35,983 nt of DNA, from the IMG/VR virus record IMGVR_UViG_3300044681_000091, positions 1-35,983 of that record; one strand, written 5' to 3'. Every line of letters starts with the position of its first letter. Position 1 is the first letter of the stretch. The position numbers were made by a program, and so were the translations under genes. Below, in pieces: positions 16,113 through 22,575 of the stretch. Below the pieces are notes generated by a model that was not told the origin of the DNA, did not search any database, and was given only the letters and a program-made list of their open reading frames with translations. Source of the DNA: a virus.

Positions 16113-16137
16113 TCTGTGATTTAGTTTGTGATTTAAA

Positions 16138-16977
16138 TCAGTTCAATACCTCGCTCAATTTATGCACCTCATCAAGTTTAATATCGTGGCATCCGATTTT
16201 TATCGTGTCATCCTTAATGCCTATTGTAGTATAGTATCCTATTTTAAATCCTTTAATGCATTTGCCCGCCTTAATTCTGTGGTAAAGTATTTTAGCCTCA
16301 TTTAGTGGCACGCTCGCACCTCTTGAGGTTTCGATTGTGTCCCCCTCTTTTGATAGCCTTAATAGGGCGTGGGGTATATTATTAAGGTAGTTTATTGCCC
16401 CCTCGTAAAACTTTGTTATTTGCTCTTGTGCCTTGTGTTTATTAAACTGCCTTGTTTGTCTTTTAGCAAAATTTAATACCCGCTCTAAACCAAATAATTG
16501 TGTTTCATCCTTTACAATTTCAGCGTATCTCATCACCGATTTAAACTTGTCCCCCTCTATTGTTTGGGTGTCCTTATTGAATTGATGATACTCGTTTAAT
16601 TTGTGTGCCAAATAAACTACGCTATTAATATACCCCTCTTTTGTTTGTGGTTTTCTTGCCCCCTCTATTTTCTTTAATAGTTTATTGACCTCATTGTACA
16701 CAAGTTCTACATCCGATTGGGTTGCGAAAAATTGCTTATAATGATTTGTAGCGTAGCTTAATGCCGATATGTGTTTCTGTGTGGTTCTCGAATAACCCCG
16801 GTCATTAATTAGTATTGTATTATCATCAATAAATTGACCTAATAAATAATGATGTCCATAGGAATAAATCTTGTCCCCGTAAAAAAATACATTTCCTGAT
16901 TGATTGCGCCCCTCGTATTGTGTACGCTGTGCGAAAACGTGAATAACCTCGTCCGTGTTTTTAAATACTTTTTTCAT
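16138..16977 (-). CDS. DUF8033-like phage protein of unknown function
   Basis: 279 aa. The first third (FAQRTQYEGRNQSGNVFFYG, DKIYSYGHHYLLGQFI, ILINDRGYSRTTQKHISALS) matches a family I have seen in very diverse phages with the pattern 'R..SGN..F.GD.IYSYG....A.........L.N..GYS.TT..H'. The remainder is helical and basic (KRQTRQFNKHKAQEQITKFY), with a late beta block (FKIGYYTTIGIKDDTIKIG). No role is known to me. Glu-Gly pairs are encoded repeatedly as GAG GGG, giving many CCCCTC runs on the plus strand unlike neighbouring genes, a hint of separate origin. Last gene before a strong terminator. Confidence 0.65.
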   Translation of the reverse strand: MKKVFKNTDEVIHVFAQRTQYEGRNQSGNVFFYGDKIYSYGHHYLLGQFIDDNTILINDRGYSRTTQKHISALSYATNHYKQFFATQSDVELVYNEVNKLLKKIEGARKPQTKEGYINSVVYLAHKLNEYHQFNKDTQTIEGDKFKSVMRYAEIVKDETQLFGLERVLNFAKRQTRQFNKHKAQEQITKFYEGAINYLNNIPHALLRLSKEGDTIETSRGASVPLNEAKILYHRIKAGKCIKGFKIGYYTTIGIKDDTIKIGCHDIKLDEVHKLSEVLN

Positions 16978-16981
16978 CTGT

Positions 16982-17248
16982 TTAGTCTATTAAGGTTGAA
17001 TAATCGTTTAAAAATTGGTTGTATAAAATTGTCCACGCAAGTTGCTCGGGGGTTTTATTAAACTCGCCCAATAAAGGGCAATAAAAATTTAAAGGGCGCG
17101 CCTCATTAATAATGTCCCAACAATTAGCCTTGTACATAAGAACCCTATTAAATTCCTCGTATAAAATATCCTCGCGGTTTTCTTGTTCGTAATGCAACAA
17201 TAGGTTGGCAATGTCCTCTAAAAGTTCTCTAATGTTTTGTGGCTTCAT
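16982..17248 (-). CDS. Small acidic hypothetical protein
   Basis: 88 aa, MKPQNIRELLEDIANLLLHY..., two or three predicted helices with an aromatic C-terminal half (PEQLAWTILYNQFLNDYS). It ends 4 nt before the DUF8033-like gene and shares its GC-richer composition (a GGCGCGCC stretch occurs inside). Not recognised. Confidence 0.6.
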   Translation of the reverse strand: MKPQNIRELLEDIANLLLHYEQENREDILYEEFNRVLMYKANCWDIINEARPLNFYCPLLGEFNKTPEQLAWTILYNQFLNDYSTLID

Positions 17249-17259
17249 AGTTCTAAAGA

Positions 17260-17355
17260 TTAAGCGTTAAATAAAAATAAATTAAGGATACAAAAGGCGA
17301 TAAGGGCTAACATAGTCAGCACCGCCAAGGTCATTTGTTTGAGTTCGTTTTTCAT
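17260..17355 (-). CDS. Very small membrane protein (31 aa)
   Basis: MKNELKQMTLAVLTMLALIA followed by FCILNLFLFNA and TAA. It is one hydrophobic helix of about 22 residues with a short charged N-terminus, so a single-pass N-in or N-out peptide. It sits 11 nt upstream of the next gene in the cassette. Such mini-membrane proteins are common in phage early regions, sometimes as host-envelope effectors; here nothing more can be said. Confidence 0.55.
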   Translation of the reverse strand: MKNELKQMTLAVLTMLALIAFCILNLFLFNA

Positions 17356-17375
17356 AGTAATATAAATTAGGTTAA

Positions 17376-17609
17376 TTAATAAAGTTTTTTTTCAATGGCG
17401 TTAATTTCCGTTTTAGGTAGGTAGGAAATGGCGTCCAAATAGTTATCATAAGCTAACTCGCAAATCTTATCATATTTGGCGCATAGTTTCTCATCCCCTA
17501 AGCCGTCAGCCTTATCTCTTAAATCATTGTTTTCATTGTAGCGGATAAGGAATTTAACCGCCTTGTTTACTTGTGATTGGTTTTTTTTGTTCTTAGCAAT
17601 AATTTTCAT
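17376..17609 (-). CDS. Small charged hypothetical protein
   Basis: 77 aa from ATG at 17609 (MKIIAKNKKNQSQVNKAVKF). A reading from an upstream TTG would add three residues and is less likely. It is helical with alternating Lys/Asp/Tyr (LCAKYDKICELAYDNYLDAI). First gene of a four-gene cassette that has its own promoter (17681-17710) and terminator (16087). Confidence 0.6.
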   Translation of the reverse strand: MKIIAKNKKNQSQVNKAVKFLIRYNENNDLRDKADGLGDEKLCAKYDKICELAYDNYLDAISYLPKTEINAIEKKLY

Positions 17610-17626
17610 AATGTGCAAATTTAATT

Positions 17627-17644
17627 TGTTAAAGTTTTGTTAAA
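17627..17644. repeat. 18-bp direct repeat, copy 1
   Basis: TGTTAAAGTTTTGTTAAA occurs exactly here and at 17789-17806, and in near-identical form on the other strand at 31551-31567. The unit is itself a doubled TGTTAAA with 11-bp spacing, so one helical turn. It lies between the promoter at 17681 and the ATG at 17609, an operator-like position. Confidence 0.5.
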
Positions 17645-17680
17645 ATTTCAATGTGGCTCACCTCGGCCGGTTTCATAAGT

Positions 17681-17710
17681 CAAACATATATATATAGTAT
17701 AGGGCGCAAA
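17681..17710 (-). promoter_or_regulatory. Bacteroidota-type promoter TTTG-N18-TATGTTTG
   Basis: The minus strand has TTTG (17710-17707), an 18-nt spacer and TATGTTTG (17688-17681), a full match to the -33/-7 consensus with accepted spacing. It would drive the cassette 17609-16138 with a leader of about 65 nt. Confidence 0.65.
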
Positions 17711-17788
17711 AATTATGTGTGCATTTTTAACACATTTCAAACTTTTGTTATATTTGTAACAATCAATGAAGAAATCAAACAAATCAAG

Positions 17789-17806
17789 TGTTAAAGTTTT
17801 GTTAAA
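17789..17806. repeat. 18-bp direct repeat, copy 2
   Basis: Exact second copy of TGTTAAAGTTTTGTTAAA, here followed by a third GTTTTG. It lies upstream of the promoter at 17681-17710. The rest of the gap 17619-17972 holds the promoter, the dyad, a terminator and the repeat block described separately, with no gene. Confidence 0.5.
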
Positions 17807-17841
17807 GTTTTGTGTATATCAATTTTATTGTTATAAGCATC

Positions 17842-17862
17842 TATTTAGAACCAATCTAAATA
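17842..17862. promoter_or_regulatory. 21-bp dyad TATTTAGA-N5-TCTAAATA (copy 2)
   Basis: Perfect 8-bp inverted repeat around ACCAA, identical in both arms to 15405-15425. It directly abuts the terminator hairpin (17862-17893). Confidence 0.6.
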
Positions 17863-17893
17863 AGAAAAGGGCTGACCAAACGGACAACCCTTT
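17862..17893 (-). terminator. Terminator of duplicated 3'-end cassette A
   Basis: On the minus strand AAAGGG-TTG...CAG-CCCTTTT, a 6-bp outer stem plus a 2-bp inner pair around a mismatch, followed by a T-rich run (TTTTCTTA). Its arms and the flanking TTTAAAATACCC are shared with the terminator at 20362-20395. Confidence 0.65.
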
Positions 17894-17899
17894 AAAATA

Positions 17900-17979
17900 C
17901 CCACTATGTTTAATGACCTACTATGTTTAATGATGTGGTTTTATACCTACTCGATTTAATTACCCACTCGATTTAAGAA
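17900..17979. repeat. 17-bp direct repeats, cassette A (four units)
   Basis: Units at 17900-916, 917-933, 946-962 and 963-979, consensus CCYACTMKRTTTAAKRA, arranged as two tandem pairs separated by 12 nt. The last unit overlaps the stop codon of the gene at 17973. The same repeat plus hairpin arrangement occurs downstream of terL at 20402-20504. Confidence 0.85.
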
Positions 17980-18323
17980 TTATATTCCCATTCGTGTGTC
18001 TTTGTATTTATTCTAACTTCTCTGCCATTCCATTCTTTCCCCATTAAATACCATTTAAAGTTCTTTTGCTGAATCTTTGGTAGTCCTAATGTATCGAGCA
18101 GACCGTTCAACCGTTCTTTGGTTGTGGTGCTGAACCATCCACAAGTATCAATCAAGATTGATTCGCTATATCTAACCTTTGTAGCTATTTCGTTTCCGTG
18201 TAAAGACAATCTTGAAATAAGTGTTGTGCTACATTCAAAACCACTCCAAACATCTGTATTTCCCATTCTAAAGTTTTCGTGATTTAAAAACTTCTTTACT
18301 GCTAATTCTGTAATCTTTCTCAT
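17973..18323 (-). CDS. Small phage/mobile-element protein with GW-TTKERLN motif
   Basis: 116 aa from ATG at 18323 (MRKITELAVKKFLNHENFRM). The sequence runs GNTDVWSG..., LSLHGNEIATKV, then a GWFSTTTKERLNGLLD motif and a late FKWYLMGKEW. I know this pattern ('K...AF..G..F..GNT.V.......  LHGN.IA......  GW.S.TTKERLN') as a widespread small protein of phages and plasmids without assigned function. Starting at 18350 would overlap the previous gene by 17 nt. Last gene of the 20.1-18.0 kb cassette; its stop lies inside the direct-repeat block. Confidence 0.65.
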   Translation of the reverse strand: MRKITELAVKKFLNHENFRMGNTDVWSGFECSTTLISRLSLHGNEIATKVRYSESILIDTCGWFSTTTKERLNGLLDTLGLPKIQQKNFKWYLMGKEWNGREVRINTKTHEWEYNS

Positions 18324-18333
18324 CGTTATTCGT

Positions 18334-18651
18334 TTACTTCGCTTCAACAATTAATCCTATCTGTTCAAATATATTTACCGCAGTCTGTTCGCTTGACAAA
18401 ACTTCACTCAAGATTGAGTAGGCCTTATTGCTGTCCGTACATTCGAAACCATCCATAACATCTTTTGTTTGCCATAAATTGTCCACATAGTATCCGTATT
18501 TTCTAAGAATGTCCTTAGCCATATCTATTTCCGCTTGCCTTCTCACATCGGCATATTCACTTGCCTCTGAATGACATTGAGGATAATTTTCTGATATGAA
18601 ATTTATGTAATCTCTCTGCCATTGTATTAAATTTAATAGTTCCGTTTCCAT
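18334..18651 (-). CDS. Hypothetical small protein, cassette 20.1-18.0 kb
   Basis: 105 aa, METELLNLIQWQRDYINFIS..., helical, acidic, with a central RQAEIDMAKDILRKYGYYVD. No named family. It starts 2 nt after the stop of the next upstream gene... and is the largest of a run of tiny genes with the same junction type (stop-NT-ATG). Confidence 0.6.
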   Translation of the reverse strand: METELLNLIQWQRDYINFISENYPQCHSEASEYADVRRQAEIDMAKDILRKYGYYVDNLWQTKDVMDGFECTDSNKAYSILSEVLSSEQTAVNIFEQIGLIVEAK

Positions 18652-18653
18652 AG

Positions 18654-18818
18654 TTATTTAATTTTAAGGTTCTCTAAATACTCAATATAATCAACCAATG
18701 CGTTGATGTAGTAAACATCATCTGTTTTCATTTCCTCCAATCTATATCCGTAGAAATAGTCAATACCATCCTTTGCATCCTTTAGTATCTTTTTTAAATC
18801 AAATTGCTTAGCTACCAT
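18654..18818 (-). CDS. Small hypothetical protein (54 aa)
   Basis: MVAKQFDLKKILKDAKDGID, then YFYGYRLEEMKTDDVYYINA and ending YLENLKIK. Its TAA is followed by CT and then the ATG of the next gene (TAACTATGG), and its own start follows a TAG by two bases. Amphipathic helices throughout. Not recognised. Confidence 0.6.
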   Translation of the reverse strand: MVAKQFDLKKILKDAKDGIDYFYGYRLEEMKTDDVYYINALVDYIEYLENLKIK

Positions 18819-18820
18819 AT

Positions 18821-18997
18821 CTATTCGTTTTCTTTTTGTTTGTTCATTAAATCGCTCATATCATCAATCATCATTTGTCTTTTGTCGCTATTCAATATAG
18901 TGTCAATTAAGAACCATAACTCATCATCAGAATTTGCGTTCTCGTGATAAAACCAATTAATGTAGTTCTCAACCAATTCTTCAATCGTATTTTCCAT
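18821..18997 (-). CDS. Small acidic hypothetical protein (58 aa)
   Basis: MENTIEELVENYINWFYHEN..., ending MSDLMNKQKENE. Fully helical and acidic, a size and charge often seen in phage early regulators or host-enzyme inhibitors, but nothing specific can be claimed. Junctions TAGATATGG on both sides. Confidence 0.6.
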   Translation of the reverse strand: MENTIEELVENYINWFYHENANSDDELWFLIDTILNSDKRQMMIDDMSDLMNKQKENE

Positions 18998-18999
18998 AT

Positions 19000-19155
19000 C
19001 TATTTGTTTTTGATTTGTTGTTGTTTGTAATTGTTTAGAAAAAAGTTATCGTTGTAGATTCTACCGAACTCCTCAAATAGTAGGGTCAGTTCATTTAGTT
19101 TCACAAGGTCTTTTGACTTTGTTTTTTTAGGTAGTTTATTAATTGGCTTTTTCAT
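19000..19155 (-). CDS. Small basic hypothetical protein (51 aa)
   Basis: MKKPINKLPKKTKSKDLVKL, then NELTLLFEEFGRIYNDNFFL and ending KQQQIKNK. Basic N-terminus and a helical middle. It starts 2 nt after the previous stop (TAGCTATGA). Not recognised. Confidence 0.6.
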   Translation of the reverse strand: MKKPINKLPKKTKSKDLVKLNELTLLFEEFGRIYNDNFFLNNYKQQQIKNK

Positions 19156-19157
19156 AG

Positions 19158-19370
19158 CTATTCCTCATATATGTTTATGTCAATCATCATTCCGTTTAAA
19201 TTCATTTGGCTAAATGGTTCTTCTATGTCGTAGCAACGAACCCCATCTGATTTGTGTAGATTTATTGAGATTCGGTCTGAAATACATTTGAGAAAGAACA
19301 AGTGTTGTTCTGTTGTAGTGGTATTGATAAAATCAATTACTTCTGTGTGCATTTCGGGTGTCATTTTCAT
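19158..19370 (-). CDS. Small acidic hypothetical protein (70 aa)
   Basis: MKMTPEMHTEVIDFINTTTT, then EQHLFFLKCISDRISINLHK and an ending GMMIDINIYEE. Start could also be the second Met. Part of the same tightly coupled gene row. No family recognised. Confidence 0.58.
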   Translation of the reverse strand: MKMTPEMHTEVIDFINTTTTEQHLFFLKCISDRISINLHKSDGVRCYDIEEPFSQMNLNGMMIDINIYEE

Positions 19371-19373
19371 AAT

Positions 19374-19631
19374 TTAAAAAGTTAAGTGTCTGTCTAAATC
19401 CATTTCCTCGAGTAGTTTCTTTCCTACCTCGTATTCCTCATCTCCATCTGTAAAGTAAATACTTGGGTCATCCATTACACTTACTTCTATGTCCTCTAAC
19501 CGACATTGGTTGTAATAAATTGCGGTTGCCTGTAATTTTACATCGTTAAATGTAAATTCAACGCTCGGTCTTAATATGCTTATCCAAGCCTCTTGATAAG
19601 TTACTTCAATTTTGTTTTCCGTTGTTTCCAT
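19374..19631 (-). CDS. Hypothetical protein (85 aa)
   Basis: METTENKIEVTYQEAWISIL, then FTFNDVKLQATAIYYNQCRL and acidic segments (MDDPSIYFTDGDEEYEVG). Predicted as a small alpha-beta protein. Three bases separate it from the next gene. Not recognised. Confidence 0.58.
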   Translation of the reverse strand: METTENKIEVTYQEAWISILRPSVEFTFNDVKLQATAIYYNQCRLEDIEVSVMDDPSIYFTDGDEEYEVGKKLLEEMDLDRHLTF

Positions 19632-19646
19632 TGTTTTTTATTTTAT

Positions 19647-20105
19647 TTAGTTATTAAATACTTTGCCATCTTCGGTAAATTCATAATCATTAGCCTCAAA
19701 AAAGAACGAGGCATAATCTTCTGTGCTTTGATATTCAAAATCAGAATTACAAGCCTTTAAAAAGGCATCGATACATTCATCAATATCTTTTGTTTCATTC
19801 CAAGGATTCATAAGTGTGTCATCCATACAATACCCCGTTAAACTTTTGTTTAAATCAAAATTGTAGTCAAAATCAACATATTTGTCATTGTATTTTATTG
19901 TGCATCTCGATAAATTGCCCCAATCAATACTATAATCGGTTATTTCCAAACCTATCTCTTTAGCCCAAGCTAATAAGCTACCGATACAATCTTCTGCCCA
20001 AAAGTATTCTTCGACAAGACTTGAATTTGCAATAACATATTCCTTAGCCACTTCTGATAATTCATCAAACCTATAAACATCTACTTTAATTTCTTGTGTT
20101 CTCAT
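19647..20105 (-). CDS. Acidic phage protein with 'FDELSEVAK' motif
   Basis: 152 aa from ATG at 20105 (MRTQEIKVDVYRFDELSEVA); a reading from 20174 adds a basic leader overlapping the promoter region. The opening 'Y.F.ELSE.AK..A' followed by an acidic body rich in Trp/Tyr/Asp (EYFWAEDCIGSLLAWAKEIG, FDYNFDLNKS) is a recurring phage protein type of unknown role. First gene of the cassette after the promoter at 20278-20310. The strong acidity recalls DNA-mimic proteins, but that is only a thought. Confidence 0.6.
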   Translation of the reverse strand: MRTQEIKVDVYRFDELSEVAKEYVIANSSLVEEYFWAEDCIGSLLAWAKEIGLEITDYSIDWGNLSRCTIKYNDKYVDFDYNFDLNKSLTGYCMDDTLMNPWNETKDIDECIDAFLKACNSDFEYQSTEDYASFFFEANDYEFTEDGKVFNN

Positions 20106-20277
20106 TTGTTTCTGATTTAAGTTATTAATTCCTTTTGTTGAAACAAATCTCGCCCTACTATTTTGACTACGCAAATTAAATATGTTAAAATTTTCCTAAA
20201 GAAATGTTAAAATGCAAATGACCCATTGCACTAATGAATCCCGCACGCACGCATATACAAAAAACTTTTCTGACTAA

Positions 20278-20310
20278 CAAAATTATTTTCACTTGGCTAC
20301 TCATTGCCAA
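20278..20310 (-). promoter_or_regulatory. Promoter TTG-N22-TAATTTTG with overlapping inverted repeat
   Basis: The minus strand has TTG (20310-20308), a 22-nt spacer and TAATTTTG (20285-20278). An inverted repeat TTGGC-N8-GCCAA (20293-20310) covers the -33 element, so repressor binding there would block it. Otherwise the gap 20106-20508 holds the terminator and direct-repeat block listed separately; I see no gene in it. Confidence 0.55.
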
Positions 20311-20361
20311 TCGGTAACATATTTGTCAATATGGGAACTGAAAAACATAGGCGAGCAGGGC

Positions 20362-20395
20362 AAACAAAAAAGGGCAGACAAAATGCCCACCCTTT
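20362..20395 (-). terminator. Terminator of duplicated 3'-end cassette B (after terL)
   Basis: On the minus strand AAAGGG...CCCTTTTTT, with a nested GGGC/GCCC alternative, followed by TTTTTTG. It shares the arms and the flanking TTTAAAATACCC with the hairpin at 17862-17893. Confidence 0.65.
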
Positions 20396-20401
20396 AAAAT
20401 A

Positions 20402-20504
20402 CCCTCTCGGTTTAAGAACCCACTATGTTTAAACACCTATTTATGCCACAAGGGCTACTGAGTTTAATGACCTACTCGGTTTAAGAACCCACTCGGTTTA
20501 AGAA
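20402..20504. repeat. 17-bp direct repeats, cassette B (five units)
   Basis: Units at 20402-418, 419-435, 454-470, 471-487 and 488-504 match CCYACTMKRTTTAAKRA, the last two differing at one base (CCTACTCGGTTTAAGAA and CCCACTCGGTTTAAGAA). They lie between the terL stop codon and its terminator, in the same orientation as cassette A at 17900-17979. Confidence 0.88.
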
Positions 20505-20508
20505 TCAA

Positions 20509-21750
20509 TTACCTAATTACATACTTTCCAGAATTATGTCCTTGCACCAAATACTCAAGAGCATAACGCATTGCATCCAGATAGTGATTAAATGAATCTA
20601 CAGGCTTGGCGTTCTTATCTTGCCAAGTGTAGTTATTAAGTTCTCTTACAATTCCGTGAGAGTTCCTATCTACTATAATCTCATAATCTTGCATAAGTGC
20701 AATCCCACTTAAAATACTCCCTTGTCTTTTAATAGTAGGTTTAATGTTTACACCCTTTCGCTTTATCTCATTGATTAGTCGAGGCTCTGCACTATCACAG
20801 ATAATCAAATCCATACCACACTCCATCTTATTGCGTATAGCTATCTCCTCTGTACTCATATTAGGCTTCCCATAAATCTCCCTTACCCATAATCGCCTTC
20901 CTTCTTTATCTATCGAAATCTTAACAAGAGTTGTCATATCCACCGCAAAACCAAAATCCTGCCCATAGACACTAAGCTCAGTTTGTAAGTAATCACCTAC
21001 TCTCCAATTCCTATAAACCGCTCCCTCTGCCTTAGATAGCCATCCACCAAGAATCTGGTGCTGGTACTTATCTGGTCTCTTAACCTTCATTTCCTCTATC
21101 TGACTTAAAAAAGATTCAGACAGGTTGCCTTTATTATCCCTGTAGTCTGTGTGTATATAAGTAGTGTTGCCTTCTTGTCCATTCCAGCCCTCTGGTATTC
21201 CATTGTTTTGTATAAACCTTGTGTATATCCAATGCTCCTTTGTAGTAGGGTTTAATATAAGAATACATCTGTTCTGCTTGTTCTTACTTCTAACAGAGAA
21301 ATCTATCTTGTCAAAGACTGATTCATCTACAAGTTCCTCTGCCTCATCCAATACAAAGGTTGTAACGCCATTTAGAGACTTCAGGGCAGCAGTTTGGTTA
21401 CCAGATGATGTTCTGATACCTTTGAAGATAATAGAGCTTCCTGTGGTCAGATTTATAATCTCATCCTTAGTTATCCTAAAATCATCCATAGCCTCCATAA
21501 GATTTATCTTCTCTATAAACTCTGGTATAATAGATGTCTGGGCAGATACCATAGTATAACGAGAGAACAGTACCTTATGCCCATCTTGATAAGTTAAGTC
21601 CAAAAGAAACATAGCTACGCCAAAAGACTTACCCGAGCCTCTACCTCCTGTAATTAGAAAGTATCTTGATGGAGAACTCCATAGCACTTGGTACTTAGGG
21701 GCTATCCATATCCCACTATTAACCTGTTCTTCTATCTCTTCGTGATTCAT
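20509..21750 (-). CDS. terL: Terminase large subunit (PBSX/Terminase_3 type)
   Basis: 413 aa. ATPase domain: Walker A GGRGSGKS near residue 35, an adenine-motif-like FSRYTMVSAQTSIIPEF, Walker B TTFVLDEAEE near 130, coupling motif LNPTTKEHWIYTRF. Nuclease domain: YGQDFGFAVDMTTLVKIS (first Asp), LIICDSAEPRLI (second), and DAMRYALEYL (third). It packages DNA into the procapsid and cuts concatemers. It overlaps the preceding gene by 4 nt. Intact length for the family. Downstream is the direct-repeat and terminator cassette, then a separate small-gene cassette, so it is not followed by the portal gene as in most phages. Confidence 0.95.
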   Translation of the reverse strand: MNHEEIEEQVNSGIWIAPKYQVLWSSPSRYFLITGGRGSGKSFGVAMFLLDLTYQDGHKVLFSRYTMVSAQTSIIPEFIEKINLMEAMDDFRITKDEIINLTTGSSIIFKGIRTSSGNQTAALKSLNGVTTFVLDEAEELVDESVFDKIDFSVRSKNKQNRCILILNPTTKEHWIYTRFIQNNGIPEGWNGQEGNTTYIHTDYRDNKGNLSESFLSQIEEMKVKRPDKYQHQILGGWLSKAEGAVYRNWRVGDYLQTELSVYGQDFGFAVDMTTLVKISIDKEGRRLWVREIYGKPNMSTEEIAIRNKMECGMDLIICDSAEPRLINEIKRKGVNIKPTIKRQGSILSGIALMQDYEIIVDRNSHGIVRELNNYTWQDKNAKPVDSFNHYLDAMRYALEYLVQGHNSGKYVIR

Positions 21751-22139
21751 TTCTCTGATGCTATTAATTCCTTCATATATTCGTAATCCTCTTGGGCAAC
21801 CTTGCTAACTTTGTACTCACCATTACACTTGCCCTTAATCCAATTAGACACGCTAACATCACTAACGCCTAATGCTTTTGCACAGGCAGCGATAGTTGGA
21901 TATAGTTGGTTTGTTTCTTCGCAATACACAACGCATCCACCATACACTCTACCAGCCGCTCTCTTCTTAGTTACAAGCCTTCCATATCTATCTTCGTGCG
22001 GAGGCTTCCTGTCATTCTTAAAAGCCTCAATCATAGCTTCAATATATGCTCTGTGGTTTTCTCTTGTTGTATACTCTAAAAGGTTTTCGTAGTAGCTTAT
22101 AAGAGACCTTCTCATCTCAAGTATCTTTTCTTCATTCAT
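21747..22139 (-). CDS. HTH/NUMOD1-like DNA-binding protein, possible small terminase
   Basis: 130 aa. The C-terminal part, LYPTIAACAKALGVSDVSVS, then NWIKGKCNGEYKV, reads like a NUMOD1-type helix-turn-helix (a modular DNA-binding unit of homing nucleases), with no nuclease domain in front. The N-terminal part is charged and helical (MRRSLISYYENLLEYTTREN). It ends 4 nt into terL and begins 8 nt inside the preceding gene, so it is co-translated with terL. A site-specific DNA-recognition role for packaging would fit, but the upstream gene is an equal candidate for the small terminase. Confidence 0.6.
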   Translation of the reverse strand: MNEEKILEMRRSLISYYENLLEYTTRENHRAYIEAMIEAFKNDRKPPHEDRYGRLVTKKRAAGRVYGGCVVYCEETNQLYPTIAACAKALGVSDVSVSNWIKGKCNGEYKVSKVAQEDYEYMKELIASEK

Positions 22140-22575
22140 CGGTCTTAGATGTATCTGTTATGTCGATAGTGTCATCTTTTGCTTCTTTATGCGCAGATGG
22201 GTTGGGTTGGTTGTTTATAAAGTTAATTACAGGTGCATTTCGCTTCACTTGAGTGTTTGTAGTCTCCCTTTCGACAGGTTTTCCATATTTATACTGAAAA
22301 AGCATATTTAAGTGAGCAAATGAGCCTTCTTTAGCCTTCTCCGCTAAGAAATCCCACACCTCTTGCTCAGAACCAAAGGCATTTTTCATAGCCCTCATTG
22401 CATACGATGGTATTCTGTCCTTAACTGCCTTATTTTCCATTGCTGGAGGCAAAGATTTGGCTCTCTGTACTATTTCTTTAGTTTCTTGCTTAGATTGCAA
22501 GCGTTTGTTGTTTTTCCTGCCATCTGTCGGCTTCTGGTTTCTTGGTATCTTCGGTATTCCTGGCTTCCTTCCCAT
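22132..22575 (-). CDS. Putative terminase small subunit / DUF5681-like protein
   Basis: 147 aa. A basic N-terminus (MGRKPGIPKIPRNQKPTDGR) is followed by a helical core: YAMRAMKNAFGSEQEVWDFL, then GSFAHLNMLFQYKYGKPVE, and an Asn/Asp/Thr-rich tail. The GSF.HL..L..YKYGKP.E motif occurs in proteins encoded just before terL in Bacteroidota phages. It overlaps the preceding gene by 86 nt and the next by 8 nt. Overlap this long leaves the exact start open; the next Met is at 22443. Confidence 0.5.
   Translation of the reverse strand: MGRKPGIPKIPRNQKPTDGRKNNKRLQSKQETKEIVQRAKSLPPAMENKAVKDRIPSYAMRAMKNAFGSEQEVWDFLAEKAKEGSFAHLNMLFQYKYGKPVERETTNTQVKRNAPVINFINNQPNPSAHKEAKDDTIDITDTSKTDE

Larger units (their letters stand above)
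15361..16137. other. 777-bp gene-free regulatory block between two minus-strand units
   Basis: No convincing gene on either strand; the longest plausible reading is 26 codons (plus strand ATG near 15533). It holds, left to right, a dyad at 15405, a TATATTTG minus promoter element at 15446, a cluster of hairpins at 15510-15710, an imperfect 49-bp tandem repeat near 15765, three alternating complementary arms at 15876-15900, a degenerate dyad at 16053 and a terminator at 16087. See the separate entries. Confidence 0.75.

Noticed and set aside
17615-17622. TAAATTTG on the minus strand as a promoter
   Set aside because: It lies only 6 nt before the ATG at 17609 and has no -33 element; the promoter at 17681-17710 is a better fit.
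17900-20504. CRISPR array
   Set aside because: The 17-bp units are tandem or separated by 12-18 nt, are too short, and have no spacers of constant length or cas genes.
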